DNA of 64,000 nucleotides from Taenia hydatigena (Eukaryota > Platyhelminthes > Cestoda > Cyclophyllidea > Taeniidae), in the NCBI GenBank assembly GCA_036345935.2, contig JADWOT020000010.1:2917505-2981504 (forward strand), in the 5' to 3' direction. The notes under the pieces are model-generated. The model made no database searches. It was given only the letters and a program-made list of their open reading frames with translations, and was not told the DNA's origin. Of this stretch, positions 10,110 to 21,009 are shown piece by piece. The position numbers and the translations under genes were made by a program. Position 1 is the stretch's first letter; every line of letters begins with the position of its first letter.

Positions 10110-10640
10110 AACTGTGCAGGCTAAGGCAAGGCTGTCACGAGTACTTCACCCTGTCCATAAGTCGTTGTCATTGCTAATTGATAACATGAACATCAGCACT
10201 TCATGATTGGTGTGCAGAGTCCTCGATGGTCACCCACTTGATGGTTAGTGTGCTACCTCAATATCGTGATGTTAATGTTCAAATGCTCGCTGTTGCAATT
10301 ACTTGCTTAACAATCTCCCTATCTTACCGATGCTTTATGACCTCGCATTTCAACACTAACTCAACACACAACTGTGTGCATGCTGAGGAAAGCGATTGAT
10401 CTTTGACAGCTAAGCTAAAGCAATTTTTGTGATCAGCGTTGACTGATGATTCTATGGGAGAGAATCGACCTTCTTAGTGGATTGAAGAAGGGCGTGGTGT
10501 TGACTGCATTGCACTCTGGTGCAGCTTCGGTGATTCTCCCGCTCTTATGCAAACAAATGCAGTTCAACCTGCGCACTGCACTAATGCACAGGTAACCTCC
10601 AGTGGCATCCTTGCTGAACAACTGTTGTGTGTGGAAAACA
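10110..10640 (-). repeat. Right arm of ancient inverted repeat
   Basis: Inverted partner of 8893-9620, separated from it by about 0.5 kb. See the left arm for matched blocks. It contains the open stretch at 10433-10613. Confidence 0.6.
10433..10613 (-). CDS. Candidate terminal exon, unknown protein
   Basis: Minus-strand open stretch of 59 residues after a good acceptor (gttgttcag), ending in TGA. It starts KDATGGYLCISAVRRLNCIC and contains NTTPFFNPLRRSILSHRIIS. Homologous in frame over part of its length to the ORF at 8976-9183 in the other arm. This is either a small duplicated gene family or the coding remnant of a mobile element. No known domain is recognised. Confidence 0.3.
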
Positions 10641-11009
10641 GTAACAATGCAAAGGGCAGGAGTTGCACTTGTGTGAGAAATACTATGGATTCATAGTCCC
10701 ATACATAAACAGTTGGAGCGTTCAAGTCATTCTATTCAGTTTTGAAATTGACCACTGTCTAAAATTACATCACATAGATCGAGGTGTGCATCTCACTAAA
10801 TGGCTTTAGCTGTGGAAAATGATATGTCATGAATATTTTCCAAAACAAAACGGACGTCTTATGAAAACCTTGCTTCCGCTAGCACCGCAAGTGTTTCGAT
10901 TGCATTCATTGTTAATTTACAGTTTGGTACGCAACGCTAGCCGACCTGCTGCGTTTATCCGGGTTCTCCTACTGTTCTCCGCATTCTCAATTACTTCTTT
11001 GCAAATCAA

Positions 11010-11036
11010 GTGTGCGTGTGTGTCTGTGTGTGTGTG
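11010..11036. repeat. GT microsatellite
   Basis: An imperfect gtgtgcgtgtgtgtctgtgt tract, 27 bases. Confidence 0.9.
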
Positions 11037-11390
11037 ATAGGATTGGGAGGGGCCTTTTCAATCTCTAACTATTGCTGCAATGGTAGGTCCCTTACGTGCG
11101 AACAATGGCTGGCTGAAGAAATGCGCGATTAGATCTTTGCGTTTGAGAACCGCAAGTAGCAGAAAATAAAGAAGCAAATATGCATTGAAGTGAGCAAGCA
11201 CAAGTGTCGGTTGCCTCTCCTCAACTGACAAAATAAACGTTGAACATCGCGGTAAAATTGACTTCCCGCATTCTCAACGCATTTTTGGTTTCAGATTGCT
11301 AAACGTGGTGAACTACTGACCATCCCACAACGGTGGCCATTTAGAATGGTACAGTTTCTGCGAGAATTTAAAGATTATATACAAAAATTT

Positions 11391-11410
11391 CTCCTCCTCC
11401 TCCTCCCCCT
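11391..11410. repeat. CTC/CTCC microsatellite
   Basis: ctcctcctcctcctccccct, about six triplets. Confidence 0.85.
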
Positions 11411-11868
11411 CTACGTCCTTGTTCTCGCGAAAAACGGTGCTTCTCTGTTAAAGGAATCGGTTGAACTGAGAATCTTGAGCAGGCAATTTAACATCAGCTT
11501 GTATTTATTTTTTGTAAACTCGCATATCCGTTGTGACTAAAAACCAATTTCACACGAATTGATGCCAATGGTGTGCAAGAAATTATGCGGCTTTGTTGCT
11601 GTTGCCGTCACCACCACATGCGTATTAACGAACCTTAACACAACGATAAATACTGTACGAAATGCAGATGCCGTTGGCCATTGTTAATTTAGCCTCGCAT
11701 CACGAAGTGTGGTGGGTGCCTAAGTAAAGCAGTGGATATTCATGAGGCCTTTTACGCATCTAGAAAATAATAATACGCACTTCAGCTTGGCTTATCCTCG
11801 AGTCAGTCCTACCTACTTGCCATTGCATACAGGCGGACTATGCTCCTTGCTACTTTGATCAAGCCTGA

Positions 11869-11880
11869 CATGACGTCATG
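11869..11880. promoter_or_regulatory. CRE-like palindrome
   Basis: A perfect 12-base palindrome centred on TGACGTCA, the consensus site for CREB/ATF bZIP factors. No gene start is recognised nearby, so a regulatory role is only possible. Confidence 0.25.
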
Positions 11881-12166
11881 CATCGTAAGAATGCGACAGA
11901 GGAGAGCACGCGAAATGGTGCATTAAGGGTACTCGTAGGCTCTCTCAATAGACAGTCTCGTCGTAGAAGGACAAATCACACTCCTTAACTCAATGCCACA
12001 TAATTTCACAAGGTACACGCACCTGCATGGCAAAGTGCGCTCACAATAAAATAGTTCGCTGAAAACGAATATGTTATCTAGAACTTCGACCCGAGACAAA
12101 GAGATTCAGTGGTTCCAGGTTCTTGGAAAAAAACTGCCTTCTTCTTCTTGGGCACAAAAACATTAA

Positions 12167-12367
12167 TTGATTCAATGCAAAAGCAGTGACTACCTAAAAG
12201 CAAAGAGGAATTGTTTGGGTGCCGAAACACGTAATTTATTAAAGCACTTCAAATCTTTCTCAAAGACAGAAGAGCATACACCACTCGGACTGCTCAAGGG
12301 ATGGCAAATCTTGCTTCGAAAATACAGGTTAGGTGATTTACCTGAATGCTGGAGAGAAGGCTCAGAT
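12167..12367 (+). other. Open stretch of doubtful coding status
   Basis: A 70-codon plus frame without an ATG at its border ends at 12379 and contains KHFKSFSKTEEHTPLGLLKG. It is polar and protein-like but has no clear acceptor. It abuts the cysteine-rich ORF on the opposite strand. Confidence 0.2.
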
Positions 12368-12607
12368 TCAACAATTTAGAGTACAAATGTGTCCCACGCA
12401 TTGGTCAGTTTGACAAGTGCAATAAGTCTTGTAACATGAAATAAGGGCGCCAGTGCGGTCCTCACGAAACACACAGTCACACCGACAATCAGTCTTGCAT
12501 ACCCTTTGAAAAATGACAGGCTTGGCTTTCGACTTCAGCATATTCAAACCAATTAGGTCCCAACGAACGACGTTAAGCTGAGTGCTAAGTACAATAAATG
12601 ACACCAT
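12368..12607 (-). CDS. Small cysteine-rich peptide precursor, putative
   Basis: An ATG-started minus-strand ORF of 79 residues. The N-terminus (MVSFIVLSTQLNVV) is mildly hydrophobic and could be a weak signal peptide. The last 43 residues hold all ten cysteines, at positions 37, 41, 43, 45, 58, 63, 65, 70, 75 and 79, and the chain ends on Cys. Ten clustered cysteines, an even number, suggest a secreted disulfide-bonded mini-protein or a metal-binding domain. I do not recognise the spacing as a known family. The frame extends upstream past the ATG to 12628. No promoter or polyadenylation signal was identified, and a chance ORF cannot be excluded. Confidence 0.33.
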   Translation of the reverse strand: MVSFIVLSTQLNVVRWDLIGLNMLKSKAKPVIFQRVCKTDCRCDCVFREDRTGALISCYKTYCTCQTDQCVGHICTLNC

Positions 12608-13169
12608 TTGTAGAGAATAGTTTTCCACGACAATCGTGATGGATTAGCCTTCTTAAGTATCTGCAATGGGTTTCATGCCAGCAGCCAATGGTGAGCGATT
12701 AAGGAAAGGATGCTGCTAATGGCAAAAGATGCCCCCGAGCCACCATTTTGACGTAATTAAAAGAGGCGGGAACCATGGCACTTCTCGATGTCTTTCAACT
12801 TCATTTCCTTCATTCCTTCTTCATTTAGAAGCGTCAAATCAAATATTGCACCAAATGGCAGCATTTTGATAGGAGATAGCAAGAACAAATTGTGCTTATA
12901 TCAAGTTCGTCAAACTCACATTCATTTCCGTCTCTATACGTTCTGCCAAACCCATAACTTCACTCACACAGCGGGTACATTCGCGAGGCACGCAAGCAAG
13001 CGAATAACTTGGCGATTGCTGAATGGTTGGAGATGAAGGAAACGAGAAAGCAGTACGACGTTACCGATGGGGCCAGAATTAGCTCAGATGCCATGCACAA
13101 GCTCCGTGGTATCTAGACCTATTATAACTCTTTCTTTCCCTTTCTTTTAATCTTCCACTTTTCCCCCAG
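12608..13169. other. No firmly supported gene
   Basis: A plus frame after a cttcatttag acceptor (about 12829) reads KSNIAPNGSILIGDSKNKLC, which resembles a WD40-type strand pattern. No donor follows and the frame ends at 13036, so no exon is called. Confidence 0.3.
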
Positions 13170-13208
13170 CCTAACATCTGTTCTTCTTCATCACGCCTAC
13201 TCTTGCTG
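13170..13208 (+). CDS. Candidate 39-nt micro-exon
   Basis: One of the strongest splice contexts in the window. A long pyrimidine tract ending ttttcccccag precedes exactly 39 nt (13 codons, Ser/Leu-rich in phase 0), followed by gtaaga. It may belong to the same plus-strand gene as the exons at 14.5 kb, but the intervening exons were not found. Confidence 0.3.
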
Positions 13209-14472
13209 GTAAGACTGGGGATTTACGCAGACATAGGGTTTTTAAATTTACAATGAATCCACATCCACCAACTCAGTAATAACGTTTAGGATTTAACAGA
13301 TGATAACTTTGCCGGATTCATGTCTTGGATGCATTGATGTCTGTTTGCGATGAAATCAGTAGCTGATGTACTGCGCCACGCTGTATGGCTTAATGTCATT
13401 TTGATTAGCTGGCTGTAGGAATGGCTCACATTGTGGGCTCCCCATGCGGCTTACCTACAACCAGTCGAAGTCATCTAGTATCTAAAGATAGATAAGTCTC
13501 ATCCCCCCGAAATCATTCAAAATCGTCTTGTGTCATGAACTTCAACCAATCATCAGACGCAGATAGGACGATGAAAATGGTGATTGTAGGATCTACAGCA
13601 TTATAACCATGGCTTGAGTTTGCTTAAGCTACTGAGCTTTTGTCTTTTCTCGCAGTACCGAGGCACATGAATTCACGACCTCGCTGTGTCTGAGTGCTTT
13701 TAAGCGACCCTGTGACAAAGTGTATTCATTTACCTCTTGCCTACACCAAATAAGCAGAGGTGAGCTTCGTGGCTAGATATTTTGTTGTTTCTTCAAAAAT
13801 CCTCATAGTTACCATTCCCGCAACTATGATAGTTTCGGTTGAAGGAGTAGCTGCATTGACTAATCTGGGTGAAGTCTCGTGAGCGTGGACGTTGCCATTT
13901 CGAAGTAGCCGATTTGCCTCCTAATTGAATGCGTTACATAAAATAATCAACCCACTCCGATTCGCGCTATAAATTCAGGTGAGGTGTTTACCCTATTTAA
14001 TAAAAATTCGCAAAATCGATGCCTAAACTGCGCAAAATGGAAGTAACTGAAGCAAGATTACGCAACGACTGGCCTAACATTGCAAAAACTGTTGACATGC
14101 GCAGAACAGCACTTGATCAGAAAGCATCTTTGTCAGGGTAACATTCGAAGATTTCTACGCGATGCACTAAGTCATATTTGCATTGTAACTGGGACTCTGC
14201 AGCATTTGCCACTTTCAATATTGCGAACCCAGCCTCCATTTAAAAGAAGCTAGCATCAATCCAATCAAATTTGTAAATGAATGGAGACTTACTTTAGTGT
14301 GTAATGGCCATCTCCCGTGGCACACAGATAGGTCGTGTGGGGATAATTGCTACCCTGCAATGCTTCACGTGTTAAATGGGCATCCCTTTCCTCCGGCACT
14401 TGCATTTTCCAATTCTTTCATGTTCTTATTTGCTCTTCTTTTTACTGCTCCTACTTTTGGTTGTGTAGGCAG
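13209..14472. other. Probable intron or intergenic; one ambiguous exon near 14.3 kb
   Basis: Mostly closed frames. At 14294-14359 a sequence bounded by GT/AG signals on the minus strand (GSNYPHTTYLCATGDGHYTL) overlaps an equally open plus frame (CVMAISRGTQIGRVGIIATL). Strand cannot be decided, so neither is called. Confidence 0.35.
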
Positions 14473-14706
14473 GAATACATACAGGCCAGCAAAAACGGAA
14501 AAGACCCAACGTTGTGGGCATCGAAGGATGTTGGTGATCTGTCAGTTCCAGCAGAGGTAATGCATTTCAGGTGTCGTGGACAATCGGTAAGTGAACTGAT
14601 GCGAGACGCCTCTCATGCAATTCCTAAATGCTAATTATATGAATCAATTTTAAAGGAACACATTGAGTATCCGAGCGTGTGGTTTGATTTTGAACAGGTA
14701 TTTCCG
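14473..14706 (+). CDS. Unknown protein, two consecutive exons
   Basis: Exon 14473-14586 (acceptor gtgtaggcag, donor gtaagtg) is 114 nt, 38 codons in phase 0-0. It encodes EYIQASKNGKDPTLWASKDV then GDLSVPAEVMHFRCRGQS. After a 69-nt intron, exon 14656-14697 (acceptor ttttaaag) encodes EHIEYPSVWFDFEQ, also phase 0. An alternative donor, ccg|gtaagc, extends it to 14706. Matched phases, short intron and the Trp/Phe-rich globular composition make this one of the better gene calls. A possible third exon starts near 14772 after tgttag. I do not recognise the family. Confidence 0.55.
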
Positions 14707-14859
14707 GTAAGCACAGTCAGTGATTCCATGAAAAGTGTCCACCTGCACAGTCATTGTGCTGTTAGTTGCAGTTGCTTCGAATGCAAAACCAGTGGACATC
14801 ATGCAAGTGGAATTGGCAAATACACATTGAGTGGTGCATTTTGGGGTAGTCACTGTCAT

Positions 14860-17419
14860 CAGGAAGAATTCGTGTCTGATATCATTCGTTTTTAAGCAGA
14901 TTGCTCATAAATTTATCCCGACACGCAAAGAAAGAATTATCTGCTTGGTTTAATTTCAACAAGACGCCGAGTTGCTCTGTACATGCTAGTTCAATTTACT
15001 ATGAGCATTCATATCCAGTGCTCTTAATGTGCAAAATTTGTTTGCGTTTCTCGTCACCATCAGAATGGTAGCTACAAATTATTCTTCCATGCAGTTTGTT
15101 TAGACACCCATAAATTAGACTTTAAGTAAGCATTTCAGCGGCGTGTGCGGCAATATAAGGCGTTTCAGTTTGTTTAGCGATTGTAATCAACCGTTCTCGG
15201 CTGAATTTCTGCCCACTGGCTTGCTTACACGGATCTTTGTCTGGCGTCCTGACTATCCAGTCGGCTGACTGGTTAATCGGCTGATCGTCTGACCCCTGCC
15301 TCGCCGGTCAAGCTGCTGCAGCATGGAAGTCCAACTCTCCGCAGGTTGGCTAAAACGATAAAACTTATGCAAATTTGTTGATGAAATCAGGAGAGACAGT
15401 GCGGTTTCGTGTAGATAGCAGCAATTCACTTCCATCTTTTAGATTTGCTACTCGCTTAAAGATGGTAGAAGGATACACAGCTCACGCGCCAATGTAACGC
15501 GAAATCAGGCAGCACAATACAGAACTTGCAAGCACGTAGGCAAGTTATTAACTGTTCGTAAGAGGTGGTGATAAAAAATCACAAATGAGATAAGATGTAA
15601 TAAAAGTTTACTAAGAATTGTCTGAGATTAGTGAAGGATATGTGCAAAATCGTTAACGCTTGGTATTTTCTTCAAGGGACAAACAAGTGAATCATGACTA
15701 TATGCGTATTGGTCGTAATCGTAATCGACAATGCATGTAGTCTCCTTGTTGCAAGTCTCGACTGCAACGATTATTTGCCGCATCAGAGATAGTGAGGCTG
15801 TGCGCAATTCCCGTGAGTTGAAATGGGCCCAATCAGGACACCACTTAATATGACGGCCTCGTAAAACAAATTAACTCGCAAAATTTGTTATCACTCAGGT
15901 GACTTACTAAGCGACATCCTTGCTAATTGGGATACGTTATTTTTTAAAAAATATGCGGATACCTGAGACGAGGCAGAATTTGACACGATAATACTTGCAT
16001 CTTCCTAAATTCTGTGCCCATTAAATTTAAGTACATTTTTGGACAGTGCCAGTAAAATTCAGTGAAATTTGCTTCTGCCCGAGGGTGACGTGGCTGATAA
16101 TGAAACAGATAATACTGGCTTTGCTCCTTGCCACTTCCTTTGACGTTTTTGAAGCCGAAGTTGAGTTTTTCATCGTGTGAGCTTTATGCGTTATCACCCG
16201 TTCCAGCTGACTTTCGTGGATACAAAACGACCAGTCACTTGTGTCAGTGATTGGCATGCCTCGATTAAAGGAGATAGATAAGCTGTTATGCATGACCACA
16301 GTTGTCGCCGTCGCTAACGCCGGTCATTCTACTCACTACTTCACATGAAATCCACGGGCTCTGTCAAACTCGGGTCTTCGTGAATTCAAATAGAATTGTC
16401 GTGCTCCGTATCGAAACTTGCGATAAATACTTAGTCGAAGATTAATCCACCTGAAGCTGTATTTGAGCATGTGAGCTGCAAAATTGAAAAATGTGGCTCG
16501 CTCAGCAATGCTCATCAGCAGGAGTATGCAAGCACTTGGTCTCAAAGGGCGTAGGGCTCACTGCAGACATAGCTGCAATTGGCTCCTAACTTTGTTAAGA
16601 AGAGCAAGCAGTGGTTTCATGCCACACATGTTAACCACACTGGAGTCTCGTCTGTCGGAGTTTAACACTGCGGTGAATAATTACCATCATGATAGGCTCG
16701 GTTGAACTGGAAGCTAAGCAGACGAATCCAATTTCCCGTTGCGAAATAAATTGATGCACACACATTCTGAATAACGCAGATAATAATAACATTAGACATG
16801 CCTTTTCTGGTGGTGTGGACTGCTCCAAAATTTCCCATCGACAAGACACTCGTCAGCTCCAGTCGACAACGCGTCAAACGGTTGTGCTGGACACAAGCAC
16901 TGCCTGAAGTAAACAATGTTTGACGAAGCATCTTTCATTGACTGATTTATTTGCATCGATGATTCGCTACTCTTAATGATCCGCCCGAAAATCCAACAGC
17001 TCACAGCTCCACAAATGTGGACCATGCCCGTCTTTAGTGAGAATTATGTTTTTGTTCTACCATCGTGTAAATAACACGTTGGCGAAAATAGGACTAATGG
17101 TCTAATCACGATCGAAAACAGGAGAGCTGTGAAAGGGTGGTGATGAGGAAGGAAGGACCGTAAATATCACCACCGGGGCTTCTCTCTAGCATTTGTATCA
17201 TGACTTTGATTGCAGCTTTTTCGCGTCTTATTTGCGGCAAATACGACGCTGATTTCTTTTAAACGGAGACCTAAACTGCAAATCAGAAAATAATGGCTTG
17301 TGCCTTGCCTCTATTTCAAGGTAAATCTAAGAGGATATCACCCAAGGAAATTTTGAACACTAAACTGACGAAGGCAAGGTACTTATTAAATAGATTGCTG
17401 CTTGGATCAGAGTCTTTAT
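14860..17419. other. No supported gene
   Basis: Several 60-90 codon frames occur on both strands (for example 16027-16299 minus and 16484-16705 plus). They overlap each other and lack splice borders. At 15255-15290 there is a small cggctgactgg/cggctgatcg imperfect repeat. Confidence 0.4.
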
Positions 17420-17705
17420 GAGCCACTGCTCTTACCGACTATAGTAACACCTGCTAGTGTGCCATTCCAAGCATTCTTATTTCTTAGAAACCAATCTGAA
17501 CCAACGTGTCTCACAATTCGGTGCTGTCCAGCAGACTGTTGATTGCTTTTCATCTTTTGTTAAGTCTGCACCAATTTCGTAAAATGGCATATTTGCCCAA
17601 GGGTAAGTAATCTGTTGTGTCTTAAGCATTAAAATGTGCTCCGGCTTTTTAATTAAAATAATTATTCAGGTTTTTGGTGCACTAGAACAAGGTCTTGGAT
17701 GATGA
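17420..17705 (+). repeat. Diverged repeat shared with 2.1 kb, copy 2
   Basis: Direct partner of 2135-2420. In this copy the conserved block starts with an ATG (MAYLPK) that runs into the donor gtaagt. An acceptor ttattcag follows about 80 nt later, and then an open frame continues to 17964 (VRFRIVEQAMPLSTILSDTQ). The structure looks like the 5' part of a small spliced gene or its retained duplicate, but the frame after the acceptor contains a TAG where copy 1 has TTG. Protein identity unknown. Confidence 0.55.
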
Positions 17706-19172
17706 TGTGCGGTTCCGGATCGTGGAACAGGCAATGCCCCTATCTACTATACTGTCGGACACTCAGTGCCCGCCATTCGCTCTCCGTCGTTATACCATGT
17801 CCCAGGACGTGGTGACCCGATCAACTTTCTTCTCTTTTGCTCCATTCGGTGCATTTCGGCTTCGTGTAATCAATTTCTATAGCATTTGCATTGCATTGCG
17901 GTGGTTTCTTAATATCTGGCGTCTTAAAATGGGACTGTACTTTACAGAAACGAAAGTAACCTAAAATTTGGGACATAACGCGTTCTTTTTGCAGCCGCAA
18001 AACAAAATGTGGTCTAACAGAAGGCTCACCTTGTTTGGCGCCTGAGTCCTAGTGGGATCAGTTTCATATCAAGCCTGGTGATATCGGCTTCACTTTGCCC
18101 TTTATTATAAAGACGGAGGATCATCAGTGTACATAATCTTATAAATAGGCGCCCACTTGTGAATGATCAATTAAACGAGTTTCATTGAAAGGCGCTTCCT
18201 ACCAGTAGGACTTTGTGAAAAATGCTAATTTGTTAAGATTCGATTAAATTCAAAAAATAAACAGGCCACGATAAGGTGATTACTGTGTCCATAATCGCAG
18301 CGATATCAAAAATATTCGCAGCACAAAGCATATGCTTCTTTTTTATCTCTATTTTATTATTCCAGCACAAGAAATATACCTGCGGCGCAATTTCGTCTGC
18401 ACTTTTCGAACCTGCCATAATCTACGCTTTCACCGGAATCCTTGTCGATTACAAGGAAACAACGATAGAATGAGTAAAGTCATAATGTAAGGCGAGATAG
18501 CTTAGGTTCAAAGCCATGCAATAAGACAACTTTGATTTGGTTTGACGCTAATGTTGGATTGCTAGGCAACTAATGTCGTGTAGACGAAATTAAAATAGGC
18601 TCTACCCATCATCAACCTTAACTCTAGGCTATAGCTATTGCATTTTTTGCTTTCTTAATATATTTGAAGTTTAGTGAATGTTATTGATAGTTTTGCTTGC
18701 TACATCAGTAAATGCTCCGCCTTTTACCAAAACATGCTACTTTTTATAGCTAGAATAATAATTCGATGCAAAGGCCCTACAAACGCAATTGCATATTAAT
18801 GCGACTTAACCTAGGAAACAGTAAACACCGCAAGGCGATCAAGGAACACCACTCTTTATTTTTTAAAAGATTTGGAAGGATCATGTTACCAAATTGGACT
18901 GTATTCATTTTCTGTTGCACTTGGAGGGTTTGAATCCGACCTATCCTTCAGTGCTTATTCGTGGTACTCTACTCATACGTGACCATGTCCCTCCTACAAT
19001 TCAGGCCATTGTGCAATTAATCCCAGGAACCAGCGGCTTGTTTAGAACTGACATTCTCACAAAGCAATTATTAAATTCCGACTTTTGCATATGACTAGCG
19101 CCGAACAGCCGAGAAGCGAGTAAATCGTGGTTTAATGTTTCTTCACCCGTCTCCAAATGCTGTTGGTGACAG
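17706..19172. other. No firmly supported gene
   Basis: Open stretches at 17695-17964 (plus), 18233-18418 (minus) and 18894-19094 (plus) have no complete splice support. The remainder is AT-rich and closed. Confidence 0.4.
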
Positions 19173-19311
19173 CGATAGCAAAATTGAGGACATTAGATGT
19201 CACTTCAACGCAAGACGATCCGCTTGTGAAGACGCTGCTAGTTATTTTGTAAAACCATCTCATGACACCGAAAGGCTTGAGTTGGATGCACAGAGTCGGG
19301 TGTCCCACAAT
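19173..19311 (+). CDS. Candidate internal exon, unknown protein
   Basis: 139 nt between the acceptor gttggtgacag and the strong donor gtaagtac, open in one frame. It encodes about 46 charged residues including DSKIEDIRCHFNARRSACED and HDTERLELDAQSRVSHN. Composition is strongly protein-like. However, the minus strand is also open across the same place (19132-19440, 102 codons from an ATG), so strand is not fully settled. No domain is recognised. Confidence 0.4.
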
Positions 19312-19544
19312 GTAAGTACTTGAGCTCCAGACCTGACTCTTTACGCACGAACGACAAGTTTGACTATTCAAATAAACATTCGAAATTAAAGTATGCAGTC
19401 TTTTCCGCATGAAAAATCTGCCATTTTTCCGGCCAAGCATAAACCTTATCCTTTTATGAGGAATCAGTCAATCAGGAATTAGCTCGTGTTGGGAATTAGT
19501 ATTTCGTCAAATGTGGTGGTTCATTATGCTTGCACCTTCACAGA

Positions 19545-20040
19545 GCTTGGCATATCGCGTTCCTCTCCAGCACAAATCAGTGACCATGTTGTCAGATTTG
19601 TGCCCCAACCTTTTAGTTTAATTTACAGGCACACGTCTCTTCTCGGCTATTGGTCTTTGCGTCCGCTTTGACGTTTCCTAAATTTATCTCTAACTCCGCC
19701 AACTTTATCTTCCTTCTAGTCACACTCATCACCACTTGCAATGTTCCCTGCCTTTACTGAAACCCCAAACGACTTAAATTTACTATACATCCTATTGTTT
19801 CTCCTCTTCTCTTTTCTGCTCTACCACCCAAATAACATTTATTTGGTAGCCTTTTTACCGATATAATCTTATGGAAATGGTGTTGTAGCGTTATAGCGAT
19901 GTCCCAACTTACATTTTATAACAGTTGTTTTCATCTCATATTTGTAAAAGGGAAGTACCTTGAAACAAAAGTACGAATCAACTTAACAATCGAGGTTGCA
20001 TAGTCATTATTATTTAGTGCCTAGAGCATTGATGATATAA
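19545..20040 (+). repeat. Diverged direct repeat shared with 33.7 kb, copy 1
   Basis: Aligns with 33672-34180. Matching blocks are atcgcgtt, atcagtgaccatgttgt, ctattggtctttgcgtc, tcaccact/tgca, tgtttctcctcttctct and ataacag(t/c)tg. Pyrimidine-rich in its central part. No shared frame of note. Confidence 0.6.
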
Positions 20041-21009
20041 GCTAGGCCTAAGAAGGGCAATCACTTCCTCCCTCAGTCGCATTGTAGAAGTCTTCAGCTC
20101 AATAGGGTCCGTCTGCGATTGGCCGATAAGCATAAGCAGGACAGACACATTTAGAGGAGTGAATACTCACACACCCTTTCCATTTTGGCCAAGAAATCTG
20201 TATCCACAAGATCGTGTGAACGTCTCCGAGGATGCGTGGCTAGCGTTAGGGATAGATAGTTGACGCGTAGGTGACACCTGCATTTAAATTTGCTTTAGTA
20301 GGTAACACGTAGTAGAAGTGGTGTGTTAGCAATTAGGTCAACATGTCCATCGCAACTAAACATTCTCCAAATGAAAGTTATTTTTGACAGGGAACGTAGA
20401 TGAAGTACGCAAACGTACGTGGTAGAGCTTCTAATTGCTGCGGTGTTTTCGGAACAGGATTCTGGCAATGCGATCAATTTAAGACTGTAGTTGACGCAAT
20501 AAGAGCACGCACAATGACTGACGAAATGGCTTTTACTGACGTATGTGGGGTGGATAAGTGTGGTTGACGCGTGTCAAACTAACTTTAACATTAATTGATG
20601 TCAAGGTAATCTCATATGCCTTAGGCATAAGAAGTGTCGATTACCCGAGTCAACTTTTTATTGGAGAAATGTATGGAAACGCGTCAAACACTTCTTACAT
20701 GCACTTTAAAAAGGCTTAGTTCATCAACCTGCATTGCCCTTCCTTAATCTTTTTGGTGACTCTTTTTTCAGCATACGCATTGTCGTTTGCTCCGCTTTCG
20801 CGTGCGACTCTGCATAAGGATGCCCATGCAAAAATATAAGGCTAACAGATCGTAGAGTGTCGGAAGAGGCTACGGATATGTTATGAAGAAGAAATCTAGT
20901 AGAACTTAGTTAAGAGAAAGAGGAGCAAAAGATTGCAGAACTTCTATCCATTGAAGCTTATTTCAACAAGTGACCATGACTTGTTTCAGCAAATTATCAT
21001 AGATGTACA
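20041..21009. other. No supported gene
   Basis: AT-rich, closed frames. A 60-codon minus frame (20295-20477) has no supporting signals. Confidence 0.45.

Larger units (their letters stand above)
10641..12166. other. No supported gene; simple repeats and a CRE-like site
   Basis: Frames are short on both strands. It holds a (GT)n-like tract, a CTC/CTCC tract and the palindrome catgacgtcatg. A plus frame at 11346-11540 is mostly Leu/Ile translated from low-complexity sequence and is not called. Confidence 0.45.

Noticed and set aside
12829..12930. WD40-like segment KSNIAPNGSILIGDSKNKLC
   Set aside because: A single short strand pattern with no donor and no second repeat nearby.
14294..14359. 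Minus-strand exon GSNYPHTTYLCATGDGHYTL with GT/AG borders
   Set aside because: The plus strand is equally open here and the better exons just downstream are on the plus strand. Strand cannot be resolved.
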